Notes: a model not told the origin generated them from the letters alone. A stretch of DNA of 64,000 bases from Kribbella sp. ALI-6-A (GCF_001984195.1 NZ_MTQN01000010.1:992001-1056000), one strand, 5' to 3'; shown: positions 26,509-35,517, counted from the stretch's first letter. Made by a program: numbers and translations.

Positions 26509-27821
26509 TTCGACTGCTCCTTCGAATCGGTCCAGACCTTGCCCTGCGGGAAGCGGAAGTCGCGCAGTGTGTCCGCGGACATCTCCGCCCCGAATCCCGG
26601 CCGCACCGGCGCGACGTAGTGTCCCGCCTCGATCACCACCGGGTCGAGAAAGTGCTCGTGCAGGTGGTCGACGTACTCGATCACCCGCTGGTCCGTACTA
26701 CCACTGACCGCGACCAGGTCGAACATCGACAGGTGCTGGACCAGCTCGCACAGCCCGACCCCACCGGCGTGCGGGCACACCGGTACGCCGAACTTCGCGG
26801 CCAGCAGCAGAATCGCGACGTTCTCGTTCACCCCGGCGACCCGCGCGGAGTCGATCTGCACGAACTCCAGCGCGCCGGCCTGCAGCAGCTGCTTGAACAC
26901 CACCCGGTTCTGCACGTGCTCGCCGGTGGCGACCCGGATCGGCGCGATCCCACGCGCGATCGCGGCGTGCCCGAGGATGTCGTCCGGGCTGGTCGGCTCC
27001 TCGACCCACCACACGTCGTACGGTGCCAGCGCCTTGACCCAGGTGATCGCGTCGGCGACGTCCCAGCGCTGGTTGGCGTCGATCGCGATCCGGATGTCCG
27101 GGCCGACCGCCTCCCGGGCCAGCCGCATCCGGCGGACGTCGTCGTCGAGGTCCGCCCCGACCTTCAGCTTGATCTGGGTGAACCCGTCGGCGACCGCCTC
27201 GCGGCACAGCCGGACCAGCTTCTCGTCGTCGTAGCCGAGCCAGCCGGATGTCGTCGTGTACGCCGGGTAGCCCCGCTCGCGCAGCTGCTGCTCGCGCTCG
27301 GCGCGGCCCGGTTCGGCCTTGCGCAGGATTTCCAGCGCCTCGTCGCGGGTCAGCGCGTCGGTCAGGTAGCGGAAGTCGACCAGGTCGACGATCTGCTCCG
27401 GCGTCAGGTCCGCGAGCAGCTTCCACAGCGGTACGCCGGCCCGTTTGGCGGCCAGGTCCCAGACGGCGTTGACGACCGCGCCGATCGCCATGTGCATGAC
27501 GCCCTTCTCCGGGCCCAGCCAGCGCAGCTGCGAGTCGTGCACGAGCGACTTCCAGAAGCCGCCGAGGTCGGCCAGCGTCGCGTCGACGTCCAGCCCGACG
27601 ACGTGGTCGCGCAGCGCCTCGATCGCGGCGGTCTGCACGTCGTTGCCGCGGCCGATGGTGAACGCGAAACCGTGGCCCTCCAGGCCGTCGCCGGCGTCGG
27701 TGCGCACGATCAGGTACGCCGCGGAGTAGTCCGGATCGGTGTTCATCGCGTCGGAGCCGTCCAGGTCCCGCGAGGTGGGGAAGCGGACGTCGTACGTCTC
27801 GAACTCGGTGAAGCGCGGCAT
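26505..27821 (-). CDS. L-fuconate dehydratase (enolase superfamily)
   Basis: 438 residues. Mandelate-racemase-like enolase superfamily: capping-domain start [20 protein letters not shown], catalytic KLKVG lysine, metal ligands in [16 protein letters not shown] and TGEHVQNR, and the catalytic His in [11 protein letters not shown]. The full length and N-terminal segment match L-fuconate dehydratases, which form 2-keto-3-deoxy-L-fuconate. It is the first gene of the operon; a 12-bp palindrome and a -10-like TAGGAT lie about 55 bp upstream. Confidence 0.9.
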   Translation of the reverse strand: MPRFTEFETYDVRFPTSRDLDGSDAMNTDPDYSAAYLIVRTDAGDGLEGHGFAFTIGRGNDVQTAAIEALRDHVVGLDVDATLADLGGFWKSLVHDSQLRWLGPEKGVMHMAIGAVVNAVWDLAAKRAGVPLWKLLADLTPEQIVDLVDFRYLTDALTRDEALEILRKAEPGRAEREQQLRERGYPAYTTTSGWLGYDDEKLVRLCREAVADGFTQIKLKVGADLDDDVRRMRLAREAVGPDIRIAIDANQRWDVADAITWVKALAPYDVWWVEEPTSPDDILGHAAIARGIAPIRVATGEHVQNRVVFKQLLQAGALEFVQIDSARVAGVNENVAILLLAAKFGVPVCPHAGGVGLCELVQHLSMFDLVAVSGSTDQRVIEYVDHLHEHFLDPVVIEAGHYVAPVRPGFGAEMSADTLRDFRFPQGKVWTDSKEQSK

Positions 27822-27874
27822 GGAGGACCCGTTCTTGGTGCGGAGGCGGAGCGCAGTGATGCTGCTGGTCGGAG

Positions 27875-27886
27875 ATCCTATAGGAT
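27875..27886 (-). promoter_or_regulatory. GntR-type palindromic operator over the fucose operon promoter
   Basis: ATCCTATAGGAT is a perfect 12-bp palindrome; on the minus strand its TAGGAT half is also a good actinobacterial -10, with TGACGA 17 bp upstream as a weak -35. A repressor bound here would block the promoter of the L-fuconate dehydratase operon. The regulator is not in this window. Confidence 0.6.
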
Positions 27887-27935
27887 ATGTGGCTCAGTCG
27901 TCACGGGTTGACCGCGCCCGCTGGGGCCGAACGGC

Positions 27936-27941
27936 TAGAGT
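27936..27941 (+). promoter_or_regulatory. -10 hexamer, leaderless start of folP2
   Basis: TAGAGT with 7 nt to the GTG at 27949; no Shine-Dalgarno sequence lies between. Confidence 0.55.
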
Positions 27942-27948
27942 CGGCGTC

Positions 27949-28836
27949 GTGGCGGACGAGCTGACCGGGCAAGGCGTGCTGCGGCTGGGCAGGCGCGAGT
28001 TCGGACCGGGGGAGTTCGCGCTGATGGCGATCGTGAACCGGACGCCGGACTCCTTCTACGACCGGGGCGCGACCTACGCCACCGACAAGGCCTACGACGC
28101 GATCGCGCGGGCGGTCGAGCACGGCGCCGACCTGGTCGACATCGGCGGGGTCAAGGCCGGGTACGGCGAACCGGTCAGCGAGGCCGAGGAGCTGCGCCGG
28201 ACCGTCGACTTCGTCGCGGGGATCCGGGCCCGGCATCCCGACCTGGTGATCAGCGTCGACACCTATCGCAGCGGCGTAGCGCGCCAGGTCGGCGCGGCCG
28301 GCGCCGACCTGATCAACGACACGTGGGCCGGTGCTGACCCGGAGATGGCAGCCGCCGCGGCCGAGACCGGAGCGGGGCTGGTCTGCAGTCACGTCGGCGG
28401 ACTCACGCCGCGCACCGACCCGCACCGGATGGCGTACGACGACGTGGTCGCCGACGTGATCCGGACGACGACCGCGCTGGCCGAGAAGGCGGTCGCCGCC
28501 GGCGTACGGCAAGACGCGATCGTGATCGACCCGACCCACGACTTCGGCAAGAACACGCTGCAGTCGCTCGAGCTGACCCGCCGGCTGGACGAGCTGGTCG
28601 CGACCGGCTGGCCGGTCCTGGTCGCGGTGTCGAACAAGGACTTCATCGGCGAGACGCTGGACCTGCCGCCGGGGCAGCGCGGGAACGGTACGTTGGCCGC
28701 GCTGAGCGTGTCGGCCTGGTTGGGGGCCCGGGTGTTCCGGGTGCACGACGTACCGGCCGCTCGTCAGGCGCTCGACCTGATCGCCGTACTGCGCGGCTCG
28801 GCGCAGCCCGCCGGAACCCGAAGGAGCCTGGCCTGA
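27949..28836 (+). CDS. folP2: Dihydropteroate synthase homologue, FolP2 type
   Basis: 295 residues from a GTG placed 7 nt after a TAGAGT -10 element. TIM-barrel pterin-binding family: ALMAIVNRTPDSFYDRGAT, VDIGGVKAGYGEP, SVDTYRSGVAR, DLINDTWAG and VAVSNKDFIGETL. The VKAGYG and SNKDFIGET segments match the actinobacterial FolP2 branch (M. tuberculosis Rv1207) rather than FolP1; as I recall, mycobacterial FolP2 has no demonstrated dihydropteroate synthase activity. Its stop overlaps the next ATG by one base. Confidence 0.85.
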   Translation: MADELTGQGVLRLGRREFGPGEFALMAIVNRTPDSFYDRGATYATDKAYDAIARAVEHGADLVDIGGVKAGYGEPVSEAEELRRTVDFVAGIRARHPDLVISVDTYRSGVARQVGAAGADLINDTWAGADPEMAAAAAETGAGLVCSHVGGLTPRTDPHRMAYDDVVADVIRTTTALAEKAVAAGVRQDAIVIDPTHDFGKNTLQSLELTRRLDELVATGWPVLVAVSNKDFIGETLDLPPGQRGNGTLAALSVSAWLGARVFRVHDVPAARQALDLIAVLRGSAQPAGTRRSLA

Positions 28837-29591
28837 TGCAGCGTCCGATCCTGGCGTTGTCCGACCTCACCGAGGCGGAGGTGATCGCGGCGTACCAGGT
28901 CGAGGACCGGTCGGTGCCGCACCTGCGCAGCAACTTCGTCACCAGCCTGGACGGCGCGATGGAGATCGAGGGCAAGTCCAAGGCGCTGTCCGGGCCTTCC
29001 GACCAGGAGATCTTCGGCAAGCTGCGGATGCTCAGCGACGTCGTCCTGGTCGGCGCGGGCACGGTCCGGATCGAGGGCTACCGGCCGCTGCGGCTCACCG
29101 CCGCGCGCCGGGCCTGGCGGATCGAGCACGGCCTGGCGGAGAACCCGACGCTCGCGATCGTGTCGTCGCGGCTCGACCTGGACCCGAAGGCGCCGTTCCT
29201 GGCCGAGGCGCCGGTGCGGCCGATCGTTTTCACCCATCCCGCCTCGCCGGCCGCGGCGCGCGAAGCCCTCGAGGCGGTCGCCGACGTGGTGGTGTGCGGC
29301 CGGGCGGGCGTCGACCTGCACGCGGTGGTCGGCACGCTGGTCGAGCGCGGGTTGCCGCAGGTCCTGACCGAGGGCGGGCCGCATCTGCAGGGCGCGCTGA
29401 CCGAGGCCGACCTGATCGACGAGATGTGCCTGTCGCTCGCGCCGATCCTGGCCGGACCTGGTTCCGGCCGGATCACCGCGGGCCCGACGGCGACGGCCAC
29501 GAGGTCGTACGTGTTGCGCTCGGCCCTGGCCGGCGACGACGGGTTCCTCTTCTTCCGGTACCTGCGCACGGACAGAGTCGGAGAGGCCTGA
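28836..29591 (+). CDS. RibD C-terminal / pyrimidine reductase family protein (Rv2671-like)
   Basis: 251 residues. RibD reductase-domain fold: NFVTSLDGAMEIEGKSKALSG, then LRMLSDVVLVGAGTVRIEGY, and LTEGGPHLQGALTEADLIDE. NADPH-dependent reductases of this fold include 5-amino-6-ribosylamino-uracil-phosphate reductase and DHFR-like enzymes; M. tuberculosis Rv2671 was reported to give alternative dihydrofolate reductase activity. Coupled to the FolP2 gene by a TGATG overlap, which supports a pterin-related role. Confidence 0.85.
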   Translation: MQRPILALSDLTEAEVIAAYQVEDRSVPHLRSNFVTSLDGAMEIEGKSKALSGPSDQEIFGKLRMLSDVVLVGAGTVRIEGYRPLRLTAARRAWRIEHGLAENPTLAIVSSRLDLDPKAPFLAEAPVRPIVFTHPASPAAAREALEAVADVVVCGRAGVDLHAVVGTLVERGLPQVLTEGGPHLQGALTEADLIDEMCLSLAPILAGPGSGRITAGPTATATRSYVLRSALAGDDGFLFFRYLRTDRVGEA

Positions 29592-29592
29592 G

Positions 29593-30270
29593 ATGTCCGT
29601 CGTCGCTGCTGCCGTCTGCCCGCACCCGCCGGTGCTCGTCCCCGAGGTCGCTACCGGTGCCGCTCCCGAGCTGGACGACCTCCGCGCCGCCTGCCTCACC
29701 GCGATCGACCGCTTGGCCGACGCGGACCGGCTGGTGGTCGTCGGATCGGGATCTTCCCGCGGCCAGTACGACGCGTCGGCGGGCGGAGGCTTCGCGCCGT
29801 ACGGCGCTCCGGGGGTCCGCTTCGGTACCGGCGATCCCGTGCTGCCGTTGTCGCTGGCGATCGGCGGCTGGCTGCTGGAGCAGACCAAGGCGGCCGGTCT
29901 TCCGCGCGTCTATCTGTCGGTCGCGCCCGACGAGGCTCCGGCCGACTGCCTGGCGCTCGGCCAAGAGATTGCCCATGGCAACGATCGGATCGCTTTGCTG
30001 GTGATGGGCGACGGGTCGGCCCGTCGCAGCGAACACTCGCCGGTCCACCTGCACCCGCGGTCCGAGATCTTCGACAACACCGTCGCCTCTGCCCTGGCCG
30101 TTGCGGACGCCACCACTCTGGCAGCGCTCGACCCGGACCTCGCGACCGAGCTGCACGCCGCCGGCCGCGCGCCCTGGCAGGTGCTGGCAGCCACCAGCGA
30201 CCTGACCGGCGAGCTGCTCTACCACGCGGCGCCGTACGGGGTCGGCTACTTCGTCGCCACCTGGACCTGA
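29593..30270 (+). CDS. MEMO/LigB-like class III extradiol dioxygenase family protein
   Basis: 225 residues, starting one base after the RibD-like stop. The N-terminus AAVCPHPPVLVPEV and the later LLVMGDGSARRSEHSP, LHPRSEIFDN segments match the class III extradiol dioxygenase subunit B-like family of actinomycetes. Two potential metal-binding His are visible (His11 in CPHPP, and the EHSPVHLH set). Activity has not, to my knowledge, been shown. It ends overlapping a convergent gene by 25 bp. Confidence 0.78.
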   Translation: MSVVAAAVCPHPPVLVPEVATGAAPELDDLRAACLTAIDRLADADRLVVVGSGSSRGQYDASAGGGFAPYGAPGVRFGTGDPVLPLSLAIGGWLLEQTKAAGLPRVYLSVAPDEAPADCLALGQEIAHGNDRIALLVMGDGSARRSEHSPVHLHPRSEIFDNTVASALAVADATTLAALDPDLATELHAAGRAPWQVLAATSDLTGELLYHAAPYGVGYFVATWT

Positions 30271-30944
30271 CCCGCGCCGGACTCCGCAGGGGCTGGCTGT
30301 TCTACCGGGACCGGCGCCCAGCGCGGTTGCGTGGCGGCGAGGTCGTCGTGGCCGCCGATGTGGAGTTGTTCGGCCAGTTCGATCCGGGCGGCACGAACGG
30401 CGGCGACTGCCTCGTCGGCGGTGGGGTAGGGGCCCGACCAGTTGCAGACCGCGTCGCCGGCGTACCAGTCGCCGGTGCTGGACCGGCGGACGTGGGAGGT
30501 GGCGAGGCGGTCCGCGGGGAAGGCGTCGCCGCGGTCGGCGGCGAGCTGGACCACCGCGTCGACCGCGACGACCTCGGCGGTGAGGTCGAGCTTCGGCTGG
30601 AGCCGGACGGCGTCGGTCAGCACGAACTCGTAGCCGGCCGGGGCCAGCGCGCTGAGCCAGGCGAAGGCTTCCTCGGCGCTCTGGCGCAGCAGCTCGGAGT
30701 TCTCCGGGTCGGCGAGCGTGTGCACGCCGACCAGCCGGGTGTGGGTCGGGCGGAGCTCGTTCTGCCACAGGCGGACCTGGAGCTCCGCGCGCCCGTCGAG
30801 CCGGCGGCCGAGGATCCGGGCCAGCCCGACGACGTCGAAGTTCAGCTCGTCAGGAGTCCGTCGCCGGCCGGGCTCGAGCGGCGCCCCGGCCGCCGTACCG
30901 GACGTCGTCCAGGGCCCCACATGCCACCGCTCGAGCTTGGTCAC
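30246..30944 (-). CDS. Hypothetical protein, function unknown
   Basis: 232 residues from a GTG, soluble, no signal peptide or membrane segment, two cysteines at most. Coding is supported by the unbroken frame with normal GC-rich codon use and by a TAGGGT -10 exactly 7 nt before the start. The 3' end overlaps the convergent dioxygenase-like gene by 25 bp. I do not recognise a domain; the C-terminal 30 residues are Pro/Ala/Gln-rich. Confidence 0.6.
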   Translation of the reverse strand: MTKLERWHVGPWTTSGTAAGAPLEPGRRRTPDELNFDVVGLARILGRRLDGRAELQVRLWQNELRPTHTRLVGVHTLADPENSELLRQSAEEAFAWLSALAPAGYEFVLTDAVRLQPKLDLTAEVVAVDAVVQLAADRGDAFPADRLATSHVRRSSTGDWYAGDAVCNWSGPYPTADEAVAAVRAARIELAEQLHIGGHDDLAATQPRWAPVPVEQPAPAESGAGQVQVATK

Positions 30945-30951
30945 CCGACCG

Positions 30952-30957
30952 ACCCTA
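30952..30957 (-). promoter_or_regulatory. -10 hexamer overlapping the upstream stop codon
   Basis: TAGGGT on the minus strand, 7 nt before the GTG at 30944. Its TAG is also the stop codon of the iron-binding lipoprotein gene. Confidence 0.5.
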
Positions 30958-31923
30958 GCTCTTGGCCGGCGCCGGTACCTCGAAGGTCTTGGCCAGGTCG
31001 TTGAGGATCACCCAGGCGCCCTGCAGGCCGACGGCGGTCATCCAGGTCATGTCCGGGACCTCGTGCACCTTCGGGGCCAGCGGCTTCCACAGCGGGTTGG
31101 CCTTGAACTGCTCCGCGGTCTTCGCGCTCAGCCCCTTGTCGTCGGCGTAGGTGGCCACGAAGATCGCGTCCGCGTCGGCGTCCTTGATCCGCTCGGCGCT
31201 GATCTCGGCGGCGAAGTCGTTCACGTCCTGCGACTTCGGCCGGCGCAGCCCGGCGTCGGTCAGCACGATGCCGGAGAAGCTCGCCTTCTGGTACAGCCGG
31301 GTCGGCCCGTCGACGAACCGGACCACCGAGATGGTCGGGTTGTTCGCCTTGGCGTTGATCGCGTCGCCGACGCTCTTGGCCGCGTTCTGGTACGCCGTGA
31401 GCTCGGTCTCGGCGAGTTCCTCCTGGCCGAGCGCCTTGCCGGCCAGCCGGATGTTGTCCTTCCAGGTCGGCCCGGTGGTCTCCGACATCACCGTCGGCGC
31501 GATCGCGGACAGCTGCTCGTAGAGCTTCTCGTGCCGCACCTTGGCCGAGATGATCAGGTCCGGGTCGAGCGCGGCGATCTTCTCCAGGTTCGGCTCGGCC
31601 AGCGTGCCGACCGACTGCGAGTCCTTGCCGTACGTCGTCCGGTCCTCGCCCAGGTACTCGGGCAGCTCACCGTTGATCGTCCGGTAGTCGGTGTAGCCGA
31701 CGACCGGGGTGTCCAGGATCAGCGCCGCGTCGACGAAGCTGGCGTCGAGCGCGACCACCCGCTTGGGCTTGGTGGGGATCTCGGTCTTGCCCATCGCGTG
31801 GTCGACGGTCCGCGGGAAGCCCGCCCCGGCGTCGCTCGTCGTGCCCGCGTTGTCCTCACCGGACGACCCGCACCCGGTCAGCGCGAGCGCCACCACCGTC
31901 ACCACAGCACCCAGTCGGCGCAT
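30955..31923 (-). CDS. Iron-siderophore ABC transporter substrate-binding lipoprotein
   Basis: 322 residues from the ATG at 31923; an in-frame GTG at 31929 has a better-spaced GGGGAG, and the ATG at 31953 would add ten residues before the signal. The lipobox ALTGC marks a lipoprotein anchored on the outer face. Fold of the FecB/BtuF class III binding proteins: KPKRVVALDASFVDAALIL and LEKIAALDPDLIISAKVRHEKLYEQL. Divergent from two FecCD permeases across an IdeR-like box, so the ligand is most likely a ferric siderophore. Confidence 0.88.
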   Translation of the reverse strand: MRRLGAVVTVVALALTGCGSSGEDNAGTTSDAGAGFPRTVDHAMGKTEIPTKPKRVVALDASFVDAALILDTPVVGYTDYRTINGELPEYLGEDRTTYGKDSQSVGTLAEPNLEKIAALDPDLIISAKVRHEKLYEQLSAIAPTVMSETTGPTWKDNIRLAGKALGQEELAETELTAYQNAAKSVGDAINAKANNPTISVVRFVDGPTRLYQKASFSGIVLTDAGLRRPKSQDVNDFAAEISAERIKDADADAIFVATYADDKGLSAKTAEQFKANPLWKPLAPKVHEVPDMTWMTAVGLQGAWVILNDLAKTFEVPAPAKS

Positions 31924-31981
31924 CCTCACAGCCACTCCCCACATCGTCGGCACAGTCGAGCGGAACCCTACCCGACCCAGG

Positions 31982-32000
31982 TAAGGCTGTCCTCACCTAA
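31982..32000. promoter_or_regulatory. IdeR/DmdR-type iron box
   Basis: A 19-bp site that on the minus strand starts TTAGGTGAGG and matches the IdeR/DtxR consensus (TTAGGTTAGG then its complement) at 14 of 19 positions by eye. It covers the -10 of the permease operon (TAAGAT, 31998-32003) and the -35 region of the binding-protein gene (AGGACA, 31988-31993, 17 bp from TAGGGT at 31965-31970). One repressor would silence both when iron is plentiful. Confidence 0.75.
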
Positions 32001-32003
32001 GAT
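31998..32003 (+). promoter_or_regulatory. -10 hexamer of the iron permease operon
   Basis: TAAGAT, overlapping the iron box by 3 bp, with 9 nt to the ATG at 32013: a very short leader. Confidence 0.5.
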
Positions 32004-32012
32004 CGGTCCACC

Positions 32013-33011
32013 ATGGTGAGGGTTCGGATGTCGCGGCCGCTGGCGCTGCTGTTGTTGCTGGTGCTCGTCGTCCTCGTTTTCGGCGCGAGTCTGGCGCTGG
32101 GTTCGCGCTGGCTGGGTGCCGACGCGGTGGTGAAGGCGCTGTTCGAGCCGTCCGGGTCGGACGCGGACGTGATCGTCCGCGACCTGCGTTTTCCGCGCAC
32201 GGTGGTCGCCGTGCTGATCGGCTCGTGCCTCGGGGTCGCCGGTGCCCTGATGCAGGGGCACACCCGCAACGCGCTCGCCGAGCCGGGCATCTTCGGCGTG
32301 AGCTCCGGGGCGGCACTGGCCGTCGTCCTGGGGCTTCAGCTCGGTGTGGTCGAGTCGATCCGGTCGACGGTCTGGTTCGCACTGGTCGGTGCCTTGATCG
32401 CGACCTTCGGAGTCCAGCGGCTCGCGACGCGGGGGAGTGGGGCGACTCCGGTGGGCCTGGCGCTGACCGGCGCCGCGGTGGCCGCTCTGCTCGGTGCCTT
32501 CACCTCGGCGATCGTCCTGCTCGACGCGGACACGCTGGACTCGTACAGGTTCTGGGCGGTCGGTTCGGTCGCCGGGCGCGGGCTGGACGTCGCGCTGCAG
32601 GTGCTGCCGTTCGCCGTGGTCGGTCTGGTCCTGGCGGTGATCAATGCACGTGACCTCGACCTGCTGGCGCTGGGTGACGACGTGGCGGCCGGGCTCGGCC
32701 TGTCGATCCGGCGAGCGCGCTTCGTCGGGCTGCTCGCGATCGGTCTGCTGACCGCCGCCGGTGTCGCCGCCTGCGGACCGATCGGCTTTCTCGGCCTCCT
32801 GGCAGGTCACGTCGCCCGCAGGGTCTTCGGCGGTCGCAACATCTGGCTGATCCCCGCGGCCGGTCTCACCGGTGCGGCTGCGCTGATCCTCGCCGACCTG
32901 GTGGGCCGACTGGTCGGCGGAGCCGGTGAAGTGCAGGCGGGCGTCGTACTGGGTCTGGTGGGGGCGCCGCTGTTCGTCCTGGTCGTCCGGCGCCGGGCGG
33001 TGGCTCTGTGA
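32013..33011 (+). CDS. FecCD-family iron-siderophore ABC permease 1
   Basis: 332 residues with about nine or ten hydrophobic segments; typical FecCD length. Landmarks are RFPRTVVAVLIGSCLGVAGALMQGHTRNALAEPGIFGVSSGA and the coupling region CGPIGFLGLLAGHVAR, which docks to the ATPase. It forms half of the membrane channel for ferric siderophores. The next permease starts inside its stop codon (GTGA overlap), fixing a 1:1 expression ratio. Confidence 0.92.
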   Translation: MVRVRMSRPLALLLLLVLVVLVFGASLALGSRWLGADAVVKALFEPSGSDADVIVRDLRFPRTVVAVLIGSCLGVAGALMQGHTRNALAEPGIFGVSSGAALAVVLGLQLGVVESIRSTVWFALVGALIATFGVQRLATRGSGATPVGLALTGAAVAALLGAFTSAIVLLDADTLDSYRFWAVGSVAGRGLDVALQVLPFAVVGLVLAVINARDLDLLALGDDVAAGLGLSIRRARFVGLLAIGLLTAAGVAACGPIGFLGLLAGHVARRVFGGRNIWLIPAAGLTGAAALILADLVGRLVGGAGEVQAGVVLGLVGAPLFVLVVRRRAVAL

Positions 33012-34060
33012 GCACCGCGACGGCCACCACGCTCAAGCCGCGCACGGTAGTCCTGGCCGCGGCCTTCGCCGCGCTGGCTGTCGCCGCCGCGCTGATCTCC
33101 CTGAGCGTCGGTACGACGCGACTCCCGCTGGCCGACGTCGTCGAGGTCCTGCTCGGAGGTGGCCGGCGCGCGACGCGGCTGGTCGTCCTGGAACTGCGCA
33201 TGCCTCGCGTGGCGACCGGTCTGCTCGTCGGAATCGCGTTCGCCGTGTCCGGCGCGCTGCTGCAGACCCTGTCCCGCAACGCCCTGGCCAGCCCGGACAT
33301 CGTCGGCGTCAATTCGGGCGCTTCGGCCGCAGCCGTCGCAGTGATCGTCCTGGCCGGTACTGGTGGCGGCAACATCTCCGGTGCCGCGGCCAAGGTCGGT
33401 GTCCCGCTCGCAGCCGTGCTGGGCGGTCTGCTGGCCACCACGATCGTGGGGATGCTCTCCATCCAGCGTGGTGTCGTCGACGCCGGCCGCGTGGTCCTGA
33501 TCGGGGTCGGCGTCGCAGCGGCCGCCAACTCCCTGGTGGCGTGGCTGCTGGTGATCGGTGATGTCACCGACGCCGGCCGGGCCGCTGCCTGGCTCGCGGG
33601 CTCGCTCAACGCGAGGACCTGGAGCGACGCGGTTCCAGTGGGCCTCGCGGTCCTGGTGCTGCTGCCGATCGCCCTCACCTTCAACCGCAGCCTGGAAGCG
33701 CTCGTGCTCGGCGACGACGTGGCGTCGTCGCTCGGCGTGCGGGTCTCCCGGGTGCGGATCACGCTGCTGGTGGTCGCGACCGTGCTGGCCGCGATGGCGA
33801 CCGCCGGTGCCGGTCCGATCGCGTTCGTGGCGCTGGTCGCGCCGCAGATCGCCCAGCGCCTGGCCCGGACGGATCGGCCGCCGTTGATGACCACGGCGAT
33901 GCTCGGCGCGCTGTTCGTCACGCTGGCCGACCTGATCGCGCGCAACGGTCTCGAACTCCTGCAGGTCGGGCCGTACGAGCTGCCGGTCGGCGTGGTCACC
34001 GCCGCCGTCGGAGCGCCGTACCTGATCCAGCTCATCGGCCGTCAGCAGAAGGGGCGCTGA
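33008..34060 (+). CDS. FecCD-family iron-siderophore ABC permease 2
   Basis: 350 residues from a GTG overlapping the first permease by 4 bp. Same fold: LRMPRVATGLLVGIAFAVSGALLQTLSRNALASPDIVGVNSGA and the coupling segment GPIAFVALVAPQIAQRL. The two permeases would pair as a heterodimer. The ATPase gene follows after 3 bp. Confidence 0.92.
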   Translation: MSTATATTLKPRTVVLAAAFAALAVAAALISLSVGTTRLPLADVVEVLLGGGRRATRLVVLELRMPRVATGLLVGIAFAVSGALLQTLSRNALASPDIVGVNSGASAAAVAVIVLAGTGGGNISGAAAKVGVPLAAVLGGLLATTIVGMLSIQRGVVDAGRVVLIGVGVAAAANSLVAWLLVIGDVTDAGRAAAWLAGSLNARTWSDAVPVGLAVLVLLPIALTFNRSLEALVLGDDVASSLGVRVSRVRITLLVVATVLAAMATAGAGPIAFVALVAPQIAQRLARTDRPPLMTTAMLGALFVTLADLIARNGLELLQVGPYELPVGVVTAAVGAPYLIQLIGRQQKGR

Positions 34061-34063
34061 ACC

Positions 34064-34840
34064 GTGTACGTCGAGAACATCACCTTGGGGTACGCCGCCG
34101 ACGAGCCGGTCGTGTCCGGGCTCAGCCTGGAGGTCCCGGCGGGCCGGATGACCGCGGTGGTCGGGCCGAACGGCTCCGGCAAGTCCACCCTGCTGCGGGG
34201 GATGAGCAGGCTGCTCAAACCGAGCGGCGGCCGTGTCCTGCTCGACGGCAAGGACATCCATCAGTTGCCGGCGCGTGAGCTGGCCCGCCAGCTCGGCGTA
34301 CTGCCGCAGGGGCCGGTGACGCCGGAGGGGATCACCGCGGCCGAGCTGGTGTCGCGGGGCCGGCATCCGCACCGCGGCATGTTCGCCCGGCTCACTCCGG
34401 AGGACCAGCAGGCGATCGACGACGCGCTGGACGCGGTGGAGCTCGCCGAGCTGCGGGACCGTCCGGTCGACCAGCTGTCCGGCGGCCAGCGGCAGCGGGT
34501 GTGGATCGCCATGGTCCTCGCCCAGGGCACGCCGCACCTCCTGCTCGACGAGCCGACCACCTACCTCGACCTGGCCCACGCGGTCGACGTGATGAACGTC
34601 GTGCACGCGGCGGCGCACAGCTCCGGCCGGACGGTGATCACCGTGCTGCACGACCTGACCCTGGCCGCCCAGTACGCCGACCACCTGGTGGTGATGGGGG
34701 ATGGCAGGATCGCCGCGCAAGGCCGGCCGGTCGACATCCTCGACGAGAAGCTGCTGGCCGACGTGTTCGGCCTGCGCGCGACCGTGGTCGAGGTCGGCGG
34801 CGCGCCGGTCGTCGTCCCCGACCGTACGCTGGCGGTATGA
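34064..34840 (+). CDS. Iron-siderophore ABC transporter ATP-binding protein (FecE/FhuC-like)
   Basis: 258 residues from a GTG three bases after the permease stop. Walker A GPNGSGKST, Q-loop LGVLPQGPVTP, signature LSGGQRQRVWIAM, Walker B LLLDEPTTYLDL, switch VLHDLTLAAQYAD: a complete FepC-like ATPase. It powers uptake through the two FecCD permeases. Its last codon overlaps the FhuF-like ATG (ATGA). Confidence 0.93.
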   Translation: MYVENITLGYAADEPVVSGLSLEVPAGRMTAVVGPNGSGKSTLLRGMSRLLKPSGGRVLLDGKDIHQLPARELARQLGVLPQGPVTPEGITAAELVSRGRHPHRGMFARLTPEDQQAIDDALDAVELAELRDRPVDQLSGGQRQRVWIAMVLAQGTPHLLLDEPTTYLDLAHAVDVMNVVHAAAHSSGRTVITVLHDLTLAAQYADHLVVMGDGRIAAQGRPVDILDEKLLADVFGLRATVVEVGGAPVVVPDRTLAV

Positions 34841-35505
34841 CCTACACCGCGAGCCGCCTCGCGGGCCTGCTCGACGGGGAGCTGGCGTGGTTGTCTGTCC
34901 GGGCCACGGACCGGGTGCCCGGACCGGAGTGGATCCACTGCGGCACACTCCTCAAGGACCAGCTGGCCGGCGCCGACCCGACCTACGGGTGGCGCAAGGT
35001 ACTGCAGGACCAGTACGCGCTGGAGTACGGGATCCAGCCGCCGGTGCAGGTGGCCGCGATGTTCGTGCTGATGTGGTACGTGTCGGTGCCGTCGATCGTG
35101 GCCGGTCTGTCCACCGCGCTGACCGGAGTCTCGCCGGACGTGTCACCGGACGCCCTGGCGTTCCGGCGCCATCCGACGGCCCACTACCCGGTGGAGATCG
35201 CGCTGCTCTCACCGAAGGTCGTCACGACCGTCGAGGCGGCACAGCAGGTCGAGAGCCACACCAGGGCGTTCACCGACAGCTACCGGCCCGGTGTGAAGCT
35301 CAGCTCGCGCCAGCGGATCGGTGCGATCACCGACGAGCTCCGGGCAGCAGTGAAGACGCCCGAAGAGGCTCTGTACGCCGTAGAAGCGGCGCAGGCGTTC
35401 AAGCTCGACCTGAACCAGAAACTGCGCACCTCCTGCTGCTTCGTCTACGCGCTGCCCAACACCAATCCCTGCAGCACCTGCCCGAGAGTTGCGACCAAGG
35501 CCTGA
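34837..35505 (+). CDS. FhuF-like 2Fe-2S ferric iron reductase
   Basis: 222 residues. The C-terminus carries CC-x10-C-x2-C (Cys200, 201, 212, 215), exactly the FhuF [2Fe-2S] motif with its unusual adjacent cysteines. FhuF releases iron inside the cell by reducing the imported ferric siderophore. The start overlaps the ATPase stop by 4 bp, so the operon delivers both uptake and reduction. Confidence 0.87.
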   Translation: MTYTASRLAGLLDGELAWLSVRATDRVPGPEWIHCGTLLKDQLAGADPTYGWRKVLQDQYALEYGIQPPVQVAAMFVLMWYVSVPSIVAGLSTALTGVSPDVSPDALAFRRHPTAHYPVEIALLSPKVVTTVEAAQQVESHTRAFTDSYRPGVKLSSRQRIGAITDELRAAVKTPEEALYAVEAAQAFKLDLNQKLRTSCCFVYALPNTNPCSTCPRVATKA

Positions 35506-35517
35506 CGCGGGTGGGAG

